A stretch of 64,000 bases of DNA. Source: Cardiocondyla obscurior (lineage: Eukaryota > Arthropoda > Insecta > Hymenoptera > Formicidae). The position numbers and the translations under genes were made by a program. The notes beneath the pieces were generated by a model, which saw nothing but the letters and a program-made list of their open reading frames with translations, was not told the origin of the DNA and did not search any database. The number at the start of each line of letters is the position of its first letter. Position 1 is the first letter of the stretch. The stretch is from positions 966,501 to 1,030,500 of the forward strand of contig NC_091885.1 in NCBI RefSeq assembly GCF_019399895.1. Direction: 5' to 3'. Positions 34,801 to 48,170 of the stretch are shown here, one piece after another.

Positions 34801-37800
34801 AAAATTTGTACAATTAAATGTACAGAAAAATTAAGCGCACGAGAGACGTTAATTTTTTTTTTTTTTTTTTTTATTCGCGAGATATATACATCGGTTAAGT
34901 AGCGGAATAATAATGTTAACATTAAAAAGATGTGACTCTCCGCGTCAACCGAAAGTCGCGATAGCGTCGATGTTATATTAAAATGTAACGAGCTACACGT
35001 ATAACGTCAAATGAGTTTATGCAAATGCCGGAGCGTAAACGACGCGCTTTTTTTCGCTCGACGACAGACGGCAACGTGATCGTCACTGCGAACACTTTAG
35101 CGAAACAGGTTTCTAAGATCTCCCCGAGATAGTCTTCCTTCGCGCCGACGAACCTAGGTATGGCGAACGGGCGCAAAATTGTTTGCCGCCTCTCTTGTTG
35201 AAACCATACTCGTGCCCGTCTCCCCGCAACATCGAGCTTCCACTCAATTCTCCCTGACTTTGCCGGCGCGGAAACTACTCGCTAACTTTCGGACCGACCG
35301 GTCTTCGACGGAAGATGTGGCGCGTGCAGCTGCATCGAGATGCATTACCGGTTGAACTTAATGTTAAGTACACGTTGCGAACAGTAGGATGCTCCAAGTC
35401 CCGCCTGTTTCCCTGACGCGGTAAACGAAATAAGATTCGACCGAAGCGTTTACAAATCTTAACGCATGTCCATCGAGAGTAACTTTTTAATTCTCTTTCC
35501 ACGAGGCGTGTTGTATTTTTTTTTCTTGATTGTACGCGAGGAAACGGAAATGCGTTAATCGTTCTATCATGTGTGCAGCTCGTTTCCGTTGATCTTTCGC
35601 GGGGCTACTTCCAAACATTTATTTTTCAATGGACAAAATGCGTGAGTACGTGGCGATTTAGATTACGAGTGGAAATTGTAGAAAATTACGGATCCCGCGC
35701 GGCATCTCCCCGAGCCGGAATATATTTTTCAAAGGGACGAGCTTTATCGATTATGCGATTAAAGCCGGTGATGGAATCTTACCATGGGGTGTGATCACGC
35801 GATTATTACATTATATACAAGCGCACGATTCACGGACACTTCGCGGACGGGTGAAATTAAATTATTTAGGTGTAAGAATTCGATGGCGGCCGCGTGATAG
35901 TCGTAAATCGCCGAACGCGTGGATAGCAAACGGTGAGAAACGCACGATTTTTATTGCCTATCGTTAAAGCTATCGCCCACCTATCTCCCAAACGAGCGAT
36001 GTGTTCGTTTGATTAAACACTGGAGAGCGTACAATCGTGTGTAGATATTATACATATACGAGTCACGAGTATTTTGTATCTTTCGTTCGACGAGTGTCGG
36101 GAAAAAACATTTGCCAATTGAATTCTTGCTGTTCGCATTACCCTAACACGTGCTCGACTGCTGAATTTATCGGGCTAACCGGTTCCTACCGACCGCCGCG
36201 GTAGGGTGAGTGCGTGCGTGTGTTTACATCTGGCCGGCACCTTGCGCTCGAAACTGGCAAGGCGGAGGACGCGCGGGCGGCAGACGGCAAGGACCGGTTC
36301 ACCCGGCGATTTCGGCAGTCGAGCGAGCTTTGCGTAAGGTCAGCTCTACAACAGTAAACAAGTACGCGGCCAGAAACGACGTTTAGTTTTTTTTAGTTCG
36401 GTATAAGACGTCTCGAGCGGATACATCTTTAGCTCAGCGCTAGACAGTTTTACTTGACAGTCGCGAGATAAATCTCTGATAGGCTCGCTAGTTATTAGAT
36501 AACGTTTTCACTCGGGAAATTATAGCAGTAATAAAAAATAAAAAAAATAAAATAATAACGTGTAGTCTCTGAAAAATTTAAATTGCGTTAAGCTTGAAAT
36601 AAAATGTTGAAAGCTTTTGGTTTAGACGCGAGCGTTCTCGATCCGAAGTTGAAACTATATTCTATCTTTGAATCTATCTTACAAGCTAAAGATTATATCC
36701 GTCTCTGTGGCTCGGGAAGCCGCTCATGTAGCTCCGTTGGCCCACGGAGAGTGTCGTTAAAAGCACCGAAGAACACGAAACCGGAAACTCGACGAGCAGT
36801 CCAAATGTCCTGAGACAATTGAATTGTCGGCCGAACGTGACCGGAAAGTCGCGTACTGTGATGTTCGCCCTTAAACGCCGGTCGCTCCCGTCGTTCGTGC
36901 CCGTACCGCTTCCGTTTTCTTCTCTTTCTCTTGCGCGGCTCTTTTATCTTTTTCCCGAACGCTCCCGCGCGTCTCGCGCTCTCGGAATTAGTTCTAAAAC
37001 TTCCTTCCATTGACACTGCATCTCGTAGATCGAAAGTGGTCTCCGAATGACTCTTTGTGGTCTAAAAAATCAATACGAGTCTCGTTGAAACGCCAATCGG
37101 CATCGCGACAAATTTTAATACATCACGTTAATTTATTTATAAACTTGAACGAGAGTAAATTTTTCCCTCGCGAATACGTTAATTTTTTGAACGCTGGACA
37201 CTCTCACTGAACGCATAAGTAAGTCTGTCCATTTATTGATTTGTTTCCTTTCTGATTTTTATTGCGCGCGTGATGAGGCGGAACGCGGAGACTTTCATTA
37301 TTTTACTCCTTTTGCTTTGCTTTTTTTTTTCCATTTTTTCCCCCTTATTTTTTTTTTTTTTTTTTTTTTTGTTTTATTAATGACAGTAGAAAGAGTGTGG
37401 CGAGAAACGCACTGTAGCTCTCGCACTCCAACAATCGCGCCGTAACGCGCTAAATGAAAAACGCCAAATAGAAGTTGCTAAGGAGGGAAGGGTTTTAATT
37501 GCATTTCACGGCGTCTCGGACGAGCTCGGGTGGCTGCGCGGGGCCACCGGTTTTGATTTACGCGATAGCTGTTGCCGTTTGCTGGCTGCGGCGGCCTCTC
37601 GATTTAACGTTGCGCTCATCAGGCTTCAGTAGGGGAGGAGAGGGATGAAGTATGACGCGGAGGGCGCTAACAAAGGTCGTACCTCGAGGTAAGCCAGGGG
37701 TACGCTCGCCGTCGCGAAGAATTTCGCGGTAATAATAGAAGCGTTGTAAGATTAGTTTCCTCGACGCCTCGCGGGATTTACCAAGGAGAGCGCGAAGGGG

Positions 37801-39400
37801 GGTAGAATAGGCGGAAGGTTGAGGAGGGAGAACGAAACGCAAGTCTTAGCGCGATTATTTTATGGTTACAGCAGAAATAATTGAGCGCGTTAATATATTA
37901 AATTTCCAATGCCGGTACTCTTGCTTTGTTTCATTTCGAAACTTACAATCGCGTTGTTTTTTCCATATTTTTTTTTTTTTTTTTTTTTTTTTTAATAATG
38001 AAAAGTGCTACGGAATAAACAATATTGCGATCTGAATGTGTCGTCCTACGTATCTGCAATCGCTCCATATTCAGAATTTACAGTTTTCTCTTTTTCGGGT
38101 TACCGTACACAGACGCGCGATGTAATGGAGAAGAGTAACGAATTTTACGATAGTGAGTCTTGTACAGTGCGCTCACGTTGATCATTGATAAAACATTTCG
38201 TCGAGTCAGAGCTGTTTTTTTTTCTCCTCGTGTCATCGACATACGTCAAGCTTTGGGCTGCGTCTTTTTTTTGTTTGTTTTTTTTTTTTTTTTTTCTATT
38301 TCGCGCATTGCGGCCCGGCATCCCGATAGACGCGGACGAGCCATTGTTGCTCGGCGTTTCAGAAAAAAAGTTCGCACGAGCTGCGGAAGGAAGAAGGGGG
38401 ATTTACGCGAGCACAGATACAAACGCGTTTTGTATGTACGGGCGCGTCGTGCGTTTTCCTTCGCCCGCTTCGAATTTTTAATCAGAGAAAATTCGAGTAT
38501 GAAATTCGCGCCGTTTTCGTCGGACGCTTCCTATCCGCCTGGATGAAAACCGTCGCAACTCGCCGACTCGGAACCCTCGAACGCCTCTGTCTACAGAAAA
38601 GCAGATAGAGTCGTACGCTATTGAATTATACCGAGTGTCTGTTACAATACGGAAAAAAAGACGGGGATAACAGCCCCGTGGCTTGACGCGAACTTTTTTT
38701 TAAAGCATGCAGGGATATACGTTTCATTCGGTCGGAGGTGTTCGTCAGGTTTTGGACGGAGAAACAGGGGAGAAGCTAATAAAGCCACAATGCACGTAAA
38801 TTCGACGAAAACACAAACTGTCGTGCGCGGGAAGAGAATAATGCAGTTAAACCCATGAGTTAGAAACTGAAATGTATTTTTGTATGTTCCGTACCATTTT
38901 TCATACAAACGATCTTTAAAAATTAGATTGTAATTTACGCAATTGCGGCAAATTGCCTCTTTGCGGACAATTTTATTTCTTTCGATTCGCGTGAGCCGTT
39001 AAAAATTAAAGATCGCGTATTCGAGAGTTTATCTCGTAGCCATATGAACGTTTCTTCATTACTCACTTTCACTTTTTAATCATATAAAATTACAACTCTT
39101 CGTATTTATATCAACGATACGAAGCTTGACTGCCGAACAGCTTAATGGTCGTTATGGAAATTTTTATGTCCAAGTCGATGGCCCGTGTTTTGTAACGTAA
39201 ACGAGAGCCCGGGCTTATGTGGTGACACGTGTGTCTCTAAAGACGACGACGGCTCTCTCGGTATTGTTGCACGCGTTACGACTTGGGTGGGTGGAGGATC
39301 CGCTTCGACGGTCCGCAGTAATGACGTCGAGTCGCGATGATAACGACGAGTCTTGGTTCGACGCCCATTGATGTCGCATCGTCGTCGGTCTCAAGCGCGC
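31870..39400. other. Long non-coding region
   Basis: Alternating GC/CpG-rich islands (32140-32560, 32780-33060, 35000-35340, 36180-36480, 37500-37850) and AT-rich tracts with poly-T runs (33570-33600, 34853-34872, 37345-37370, 37968-37993, 38279-38295). An ATG at 36604 in good context (aaataaaATG) opens 69 codons (MLKAFGLDASVLDPKLKLYS) that resemble no family I know. It could be a first exon but lacks a convincing donor. No other exon is supported. Confidence 0.45.
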
Positions 39401-39469
39401 TCGATTTCGCGGAGTCGAGTCGACTCTTCGGCTTAGCCGCATGCATATTTACACAATGCGCCGCTCGCC

Positions 39470-39542
39470 TATATAACGCGGTTTAGTCTCTGCAACCGAG
39501 CGACACGCTGTCACCCTCACGGCGGTACGTGCACAAACGCGG
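39470..39542 (+). promoter_or_regulatory. Candidate TATA promoter with short spliced leader exon
   Basis: A clear TATATAA (39470-39476) lies in CpG-rich sequence. About 30 bp downstream is a possible start region near 39500. The stretch ends in acgcgg|gtgagtcg, a strong donor with GT at 39543-39544, so a first exon of roughly 40-60 nt is possible. No coding exon downstream was identified. Motif evidence only. Confidence 0.35.
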
Positions 39543-39544
39543 GT

Positions 39545-42000
39545 GAGTCGTGTGATCCGCAAAGGCGAATTTACACGACTCGCTATTGATGATGTAGCTC
39601 GCGCCGTGGCATAACTAGGCAGAGTCTAGGAGGTTCGCAGACACCCCGTATATACGTTGATGCAAGTAAATTTGGTCTACGCGACGTCTTAAGGACGGAG
39701 CACCGGAATGGCGTAAAATTGGGCGGATGTGTATGCATAGCGGGGTGTACAAAGTGGGCGAATGTCTTGCGACATAAACCCAAGAATGCACGCGTTTAAA
39801 AATAAAGGAAGAAAAATGTCGAGAATAATATTGTTGAGCGCGAGATTTTATACGGATTTAATTTACGTAATTATATAAATTGAAAAGTCAATCATCTTCT
39901 TAAGGGTGTGGAAACTTTAGCGAGGAAAATATCTCAAGATATTACGAATATAATACTATTTTTGATACTATTTTTAAAATATTTACGTATATTATTTAAT
40001 TAAAATTTTAAGAGGTCATAATTTTTGCATTCGAAAAAGACTATTTTATACAGAAGCCGATGCTGCATAATTTATTTATTTATTTTATTTCCGAATTGCT
40101 TTTATTAATTATTCGATGAGACGCGCTATCGTTGAACGCGATCTTTTTTTATAATTCAAAATATCTAATGAAATTTAAGATGAGGAATAGTTGAGATGAA
40201 ACGGAAACAGCTAGGCAGTAATAATTAAGATATTCCAACAACGAAAGAGGGCGGGCAGACGTTTAGTCTTATGTACGAAATGTTATTATTATTTACGACT
40301 TTATTCCATCTTTGCACGTAAATAATTTCCCTCTCAAGTAATTTCACGTAATTCCGTGTAAGAGCTAAATCGACAAGATCAGATTGGAAATTGATTCGTC
40401 ATACTACGCAAATGAGCATTATCTCGGCAGGTTTCAGTAGAAATTGGTCAGAGCGCAAGAACTTTAACGAGACGTCGAGACGTCGGTTCCCGCGGGATAT
40501 AGTATCTAGAGATTTGCGCATCGATCGCAAGGTCATAGTGCAAGCTCATTTGGCTCTTGCACATTGCGCTCACATCAGCTTGAAAATTTTATGATTAATA
40601 TTATTACAGATTACAAAATCAATAATTGGTAATGTGTTTCTAATATAATAATAACAATAATTATATTGTAATTACATTATAATTATAAAGCAGGATCTGA
40701 TGGTAAATTGATTAACCTAATTTCTAATTATAAATATTTAATAGAATAATAATTTGCATATTCCCTTTTTTTTTTTTTTTTTTTCTTCCCCCCCGCGTTG
40801 CATTAAATTATTTCTGTTAGTATTTAGATTAAGTGTGAATAATAATTATAACGTAATAACGATGTAACGAAATTTTATACAAGGGAACGGTATAAATAGT
40901 CGGGCAAATCGAAACGCAGGTAAATCTCTCCACCGATCAGTTTTTCGTCTTTCTCCGATACGTCGCTTTATTGCGTGGCGTTCAATAAATTAGCGACGGC
41001 GAATCACGGCGTGTCGAGAGCCAGGCGCGTTAACCCAATACTTTTCTGCCGTTTGACAGGCCGGTGCCGAAGGAGAGCGAGAGAGGAATTAAACGGCTTT
41101 GGAACGAAGAGGAATAGTCGCGGCTTCCACCGATTCCGCGCTTGATCGGTTAACGGCCATAACTTTCCTTATCGCGTTCCGGGGTTTTATCACACGCGTG
41201 ACGTACCCTCCGAGGACTTTTTGCCACTCCGTGTCAATCGAGACGAAAGTCGTGAGGGACGCCAAAAGGGTGTCCCGGCGACGAGACATTCGCACGGCGC
41301 GGTCCTCGAATCTGAAATTCGGTCCTTCGGGATAGAGAGGATTTCAGCCTTACGCAGGATTAGCTATTTCACGAGAACGTCCACGATTATCTCTTTACTA
41401 CCCTTTTAGCTGCAGCGTTTTACACAAAAGATTTAGTTTCAGGAATATTATATGCTTATCGAATAATCGTGTATATTAAACTTATCGGGAAATGCATCAC
41501 CGAATATATTTTTTTGCATTAATAATATCTGACACTGTACGCGAATAACACGAACCACTCATTGATCTTTCGATGCATCGTGGAGAATTCTATCTATATC
41601 ACCTTTTCAATTCTTTATCGTGACTTTTTTTTCGGCAACATCCTTAAACTCCCACATCGATAGACGCTTGACATTTGCTAACGGAAGAGAGATTTCTGAA
41701 GGACTAAAGGCGAAAGGGTATATATTAAAATTACTGTTTATATTTAAACCATCGGGTTATATTTTCAATTAATTATTTGCCGTTCAAGATTAGTTTCTGA
41801 TTGCTAGCGATCTCGTTACATAATTTATTTGACGATAGTGCCGTGAAAAGGGTTTTTATAAATAATTAACTTAATAATAATTTATCTGGGCTTCTCTACA
41901 TATTTATTGACGATTTAATAATAATTTAATTGAGAAATTGTGACAATAATCTTGTTTATAACCAGTTTAAACAAAGATAGTAAAAAATTAATTATAATGC
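39545..42000. other. Non-coding stretch
   Basis: AT-rich with a GC-richer block at 40960-41340. A poly-T run lies at 40767-40784. A second TATA candidate at 40891 is listed separately. Several short open frames on both strands overlap at 41090-41410 but resemble no known protein. Confidence 0.5.
40891..40943 (+). promoter_or_regulatory. Candidate TATA box
   Basis: Canonical TATAAATAG (40891-40899) in ggaacggTATAAATAG. A TCAGTT initiator-like motif at 40938-40943 is somewhat far (about 48 bp) for strict TATA spacing. Weak evidence. Confidence 0.2.
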
Positions 42001-42042
42001 TATTTTTATTGACGAAAGAGCTGTTCACAGAGCGAAAAAGCA

Positions 42043-42069
42043 ATATATATATATATATATATATATATA
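42043..42069. repeat. (AT)n microsatellite
   Basis: About 13 uninterrupted AT dinucleotides in AT-rich non-coding sequence. Confidence 0.95.
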
Positions 42070-42099
42070 CGTATATTAATTCAGTACAATTTTGTTTAT

Positions 42100-45000
42100 A
42101 ATTAATTGCAACAGTTTTACCTCGCGAATTTAGATGTTAAAAAGTGGAGTTTACTTAATCGGATTTCGTGAAAATTCTTCTTTTTACGATCATGTATTTA
42201 TTGAATAATTTTTTGTTATATAAATGAAACGAATTGTCGCTCAAATTGCTGTTGAAATATCTCGATTTTTCGGATTTGTCAATATCCCAAATGCTTTTTA
42301 CATTTAATAGAATTGCTGTAACATCTACGATACGTCGCATATTCCGATATACGTAATACTCTATTACATCTGTATTTTACACAGATCCTATTCATAGAAT
42401 ATATCGAATGTGTTACACATATATATACTTCATTTTTAATAACACACTTGTGTATTTTTGTGAAATCTCTGTTCCAGTCAGTCGTATTAAAATCATTCGT
42501 AGAGATTTATTTTGCGTGGCGTACATATTCATATGTGAATACTCGTCAGTTTTGTGGAATCAATTTCTAGGGGAGGGGGGAGAAAAAAAAGGGAAAAAAG
42601 AATAAAAGACAAGGGACTGAAACAAGAAAATCTGTCAGGTTCACCGAAATATATATCCGTTGTTTTCACAGTTGAATAAATGCTTGCCTACACTTACTCT
42701 TTTGTTTGCAAAGAGGAGCGAGTGAAAACGGATGATCAAACGGCATAAATGCACTTAATTATCTTGAATGGGTTTGAATCGACTAGACCGCCTACGAAGA
42801 AACCTAGGGTAGAAAGGATAGATGGATGAGTTGCTCCGCGCGCCTAAGTCGTATGTATCTCGGCAGGCATTGTATACACGTAACGGTGACGAGCTTGCAG
42901 GTATAAACAGAAAGCCGCGTGCGGTGCCGTGGCCCTGCCTTCGGTAAATGCATGCTCTGTAAATTGCCTGGCATTTAATTACCATGAGTAGGCAGGCCGC
43001 GCACGCTAAAGCCAAGAGCCCACTCCGCTCAACTCCTTCACCTTGCCCTGCGTCTCTTTCTCACTTGGGTGAGACAACGAAGAGAGAGAGATAGCGAGAG
43101 AATAAGAGAGGGAGAGAGAGAGAGAGAGAGAGAGGAAGAGGGAAAGGTAGATAAAGGTATCTAGAAGAAGAAGAAGATAAGGAGAGAGAAAGACGGAGAT
43201 GTTTTCTTACTTTCTTTAATCCGAAGCACACCACCTTTGCACTCTCTCGCGAACGAAACGGGGGTTTAGTTTTTTAGCATCTCTCTCTCTCTCTCTCGTC
43301 GTACTGCATCGTGACTTTCCGCCGTCTGCCTTTACGTTTACAACATACCACGGACGTATGTGTTACGAAGTACTGCTAAATTAAACACCTGCTTCAGTCA
43401 AACAGTACCTACTTCGACTCACCACTCCGAGCCACGAATCAACCCGCTCGTGTTTCACTCTCTTCCATTCCCTCCTCTCTTTCTCTCTATCTCTCTCTTT
43501 CTCGCGCTCGCTCCCCCTCTTTCTCGATTTCGCTATCTTTCTCTTTTCGTCTACATTTTGCTACTCTAATTGGATGCTGTTGTAAATCCTTTTCAATGTC
43601 AGCGTGAGTGACACATATATCGCGAGAGTCATCTTGAAATAGTAAAAGCTATTATATTTAAACATTTTGTGAAAATATTAGATCATAAATTATTAAATCA
43701 GTAATTTTATTTTATGTCAAATGGAATATTTGAAAATTAATTTAATTTCGTAAGAAACTTAACGAAACGATTATCGGATCTCTTATTAAATTTTATTACA
43801 AACGTCGGTTATCGATAGAAATGAATCAAGTCCATAGTTGTATCTCTTTATCATGTCGATTGGCTAGTTCTGATTATTAGTTATTAATTATTTATTGAGA
43901 ACGCGGGAGATTGTAGTAGTAGTAGTAGCAGCAGCAGCTTTGACCGAAATGTCAAACACGTGTCTTAGGTCGACGTATATCGCGATGATGTCAGGCAAAA
44001 TCGTTTTATTTCGTCTTAGCTTTTTCCTTTATTCATTGACGACGAGACATGAAGCGTTGCTCCTGATATTGATAAGATCAAGATACGTCTTTGACGTGCT
44101 CTTGCTTCTATAACTCTTTGCGTCGTCGCTGACTTAATACGCCGATTAAGTGTCAAGACTGCTCGTTGCGTGCACGTTTGCGTGCGACTGATCTCGTCTA
44201 CGGCTCCGTTGACATAATTGCGAGCCGATATTACACTCTCGCGTAAGCATTTACAAAGTTAACCGTGTTATAGCGCAATATATTACCTTCTTTTGACGCA
44301 CGGATGTGTATTATATACAAAAGTCAAAGAGACGTAGACTCCCCTCCGCTCGATTCGCGTGTGAAATAATTTAAAATCGAGTCTTACAGCATTTTATAAT
44401 TGAACATTACGCCGGACCTCGGGGGTCGGAAAGTGTACAATTTTCACCGTGGAAATTAACATTCGTCTGTTAAATTAGTTTAAATTTAATTAGTTATCAA
44501 AGAGTAGAAATTAATGAACGATAACACATAAATAAAGAAGAACGGTGACACGATGACCGTATCGATCAAATCAATTATTTAGTGATCATTAATGCGGCAA
44601 CAATATTTACATTGATGATTAATTATACATGTGGTTTACACGGGTAGAACATAATTAAACAATTAGCCATAATTATTTGTTACTATCGCAGCCAATGATT
44701 GCGATTTAATCATCTTCCTCGCTGTACTTAGCTTACGCGCGCGCATTTGTATGTTCAATCATGGACATATCACATTTAATAATTTTATGCATATTAAACA
44801 GTCATTCCGCAAACTTCCAGAAACACGTTGCAATACACGGTATATTATACGCAAACATACGAATTTAGTTATACTAGATTATTATAATTAACAATAGTAC
44901 CTATATACATATTATGAAATTATGCGTGAAATGCTAAAGCGATAATGAAATTTCGATTGATTGAAAAAGAAACAAAAAAAAAAAAAAAAAAACTTTATTA

Positions 45001-47220
45001 TAAATAAATATATTTTAGAATCCTAGCCTTACGTTTTACAGACAGTTAATAAGCTGCTGCTCAGTAGTGATTATTACAGTAATTAATTTGTTTTAAAGTT
45101 GGTGAAAATTCCGTAAGAACCTCAAAGGCAGGAAGCACGGCTGCGTACTTGGTAACTCGCTCCAATCTAATAACAACCAAGAGCGGCAGTGAATAATTAA
45201 GAGAGAAGTATTCTAAAATATTCCTTTCTGACAAGTACAACATTTCAGTGCAATACGCGACGAATGCTTCAAAAGTAAAGCGTTACGATCTCGTTCAATA
45301 ATAGCGTGCGATTAAAACGCTCTTTACCAAGCAAGTAAATTTTTAATATCGTTTTACGCGGAGCGATTGTTCCTTTCTGTTTTTTTTTCTTCTTTTTTTT
45401 AATTTTATTTTTATACGTCCAATGCGGACAAATATTATTTTTACACGCGTGAGATCTACATATATTTAACAGAAACGTTAACGATTATTTATAAATTTAG
45501 TTTTTTACTCTCGGAATGCAAAGATAGAGCACGGCCCGATGTACACTTTCGGAAACTGTGCCACTTGAGAGATGCATGTCAATAATAACGTTTTGAATAT
45601 GAAATTTGCCGCGGATGTATAAATATATAATAGTTAACTCGGGATAGTTAACTGGTTAGGGAAAGTTAACAATCGTTCGGTCGATCTCACTCGTCACGAA
45701 TTTAATCAACGCCGAATTCTCGGATCCGTCAGCAGCTTCGTTATCCCCGAAACGCTAACAACGCGAATCTAACTGGCGCCCCGCGGCGCGATGCGTTTTA
45801 ATTCGCTCGCTCTCGCGAGTGCCGCGAGTTCTGAGTAGACGTCGTGCACGAGGACTTCCTCGGGGTGGCTCTTTGGGGGTGTTTTTGATTTGTTGGCTCC
45901 CGTGGCACCTACCACAGGTGCGCAGAGAGAGAAAGCAAGGCAGGTAGAACGAACGCGAGTTACGGAGGTGCGGGTCTCGGGTGGGGGTGGCAGTGGGTGG
46001 ACTGGGTAACCGCACATTATGTGATTTCTACAGGGAGCGAGCTAACTTCGCGATTGAATTGTGCCGGCGACAATGGCAATCTGCCAGGGCACTCGACGGT
46101 TTCTCCGCGCATGGTATTTTCAACGCGGCTACCGCCGCATCGCGCTTTACGTTTTACTACCGTCTAACTGTTTCGTTTACTTCGTTGCGTGATTGCGCTA
46201 TTTTCCCCCAGCGTGATTTTGCAAGCGATAAATCCCAGCGATCCTGCTGACCAGTAGTAGTACCGGTAGGAATGCTCTCCTAACGAGATGCGACGGAATA
46301 CGATTTGCGTATGAACCTCAAGTTCTCTGTGTCGGAAGTATAATATTAATAATTAGCAAGGCTTATTACCGAACATAGATATACGTACGTGCATTTCTTT
46401 AAATGATCTAGTATACGCTTTGGAAGATTGGTAGGTGACATTTGCATGGCTTTACTTTTACTGGAAATAGTTTTTCGCTATCCAGTTACGAGTGAAAGAA
46501 GGGGTGATGCGAACGCATTACGATTTTAAGACTCGACGAAGGGGATACCATTGTTTTCTCATCCGACACAAAGCAAGGAGCCGTTCGGGTCGGCACGGCG
46601 AGATGGACGATATTCAAATATTTACGCGGATTTTCCGTATACCGAGCTGCGAACGTTTCTTCTTTCTAGACACCTTTCTCTAGAGACAACGTCGGTAAAA
46701 GCAATGAAATTTGTAAATGGAGAAAAAGTATTACAATCGAATAGCTATTTTGATTCGTACATAACCATAAATTATGCAAATATTAAATTACCAAATAGAA
46801 GAATCTTTAGATACCACGTATAAATTTTGCACTTATTATTTTTATGAAACTAGAATTATTAAATATTACGTCAAAAGCGCGTGCTTTGTGAGCGTCATTT
46901 AATCTTTTTTTTTTTCCACATTAAAGAAAACTTTTCATAATAAAATTTTAAAATTATAATCACATATAAACTCTGTACTTACGGAATAATATAATATAAT
47001 ATAATAGAAAAACAAAATAATATTTAAAAGAAAAAAAAATATATATGTATATATATAAAAAACAGTTTGCGTAATTCAAGATCTAAACTTTTGAACGATT
47101 AATTTAAGTAATTTAATATTTATAATATAATATAATATAATAATATCAAACGCGTCAAATTAATAAATCGCGAGATATTCACTTTGATAATAAAATATCA
47201 TTCAATACGACTCTGACAAT
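42100..47220. other. Non-coding stretch with purine and pyrimidine tracts
   Basis: A GA-rich tract at 43080-43205 and CT-rich tracts at 43279-43297 and 43470-43560 flank a short GC-richer segment. (GTA)n(GCA)n is at 43913-43937. Poly-A is at 44974-44991 and (ATAAT)n at 46985-47005 and near 47123-47145. A GC-rich island at 45720-46260 holds overlapping frames on both strands that I consider compositional. Confidence 0.5.
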
Positions 47221-47289
47221 GAGTCTTTAATCGAGAGAAATAATCGGATGGCAGGCGATAATTGTTGACACAGAATAATCACTTTTTTC

Positions 47290-47690
47290 TATCCATGTTC
47301 TATACATGGAGAACACCCAAGATCGCTTTTCCTTCCTGTAACGTAAGCATACGTGCCTCCGATTTATATGCGTAAATTATATTCGCTTTTTCGGGCCGTA
47401 TCCATCGTACCCATAGGGTGCCGTGAGGGGAGACGCGAGGGGGAGGGCGTCGGCGCACATGCGTAGCGACGCGACGTGCGGGACCGAGGCCGTCTTCTAG
47501 TCCTTTCCCCTGCGGACTGCCGAGTAGGTAACATGGTAAGAAATACGTCTCGCTCGGATCGCTAGCTTACGCATATTTCGTGAAGAGTGATACAATCCTG
47601 GTTGAGAATACCTTCTCCTGTCCATTCTCTCGACGTAGAGAGCACCCAAGACTACTCTCCTTTTTTTTGCAATGTAAGTATATCCCGTTC
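47290..47690. repeat. Diverged direct repeat carrying a small hairpin motif
   Basis: About 60 bp near 47291-47350 recurs near 47621-47680. The conserved parts are a tccat start, a short hairpin, the run cacccaaga, a pyrimidine-rich block and a taagtat/taagcatac end. The hairpin stem is GTTCT/AGAAC in the first copy and TCTCT/AGAGA in the second, so pairing is kept while sequence changes. The first copy can also pair as CCATGT/ACATGG. A GC-rich segment at 47410-47530 separates the two. Confidence 0.45.
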
Positions 47691-47698
47691 TTTAAATA

Positions 47699-48081
47699 CA
47701 GGGTGTCCCAGACATAACGAAGGATACTGGGAGGATAGATAGAATTGATTGAGACAAGTAGAAAAGTCTTGTACCATTTTGCAAAATTCTCAACCGTTAT
47801 TGAGAAAAAAATTAAAATGTATAAATTGTATAGGCGTAAGAGCGACAAGGATGCTGCGCGTGAGTGAGCGCGACAGGCGACGGCGCCATTTCTAGCGATT
47901 CGCCTGTCGCGCTCACTCACGCGCAGCATCCTTGTCGCTCTTACGCCTATACAATTTATACATTTTAATTTTTTTCTCAATAACGGTTGAGAATTTTGCA
48001 AAATGGTACAAGACTTTTCTACTTGTCTCAATCAATTCTATCTATCCTCCCAGTATCCTTCGTTATGTCTGGGACACCCTG
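47699..48081. mobile_element. Fold-back MITE with two identical 182-bp arms (TA target site)
   Basis: The element is 383 bp. The left arm 47699-47880 and right arm 47900-48081 are perfect reverse complements over all 182 bp as far as I can read, around a 19-bp spacer. Termini are CAGGGTGTCCCAGACATAAC and its complement, flanked by TA on both sides (47697-47698, 48082-48083), which fits a Tc1/mariner-type insertion. No transposase is encoded; the open frames across it are artefacts of the palindrome. Perfect arms imply a very recent insertion or gene conversion between arms. A transcript through it would form a long duplex hairpin. Confidence 0.92.
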
Positions 48082-48170
48082 TATATATTATCTCCGGTCT
48101 GTAGTGGACGGGTCGCGGAGTGGGGGCGGGTGGGAAGAGGCGCACCCGATCACGTGATCAAGCCGTACGA

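Noticed and set aside
47620..47655. Stem followed by cacccaaga, reminiscent of a histone mRNA 3' stem-loop
   Set aside because: Loop and stem do not match the histone consensus and there is no histone gene nearby.
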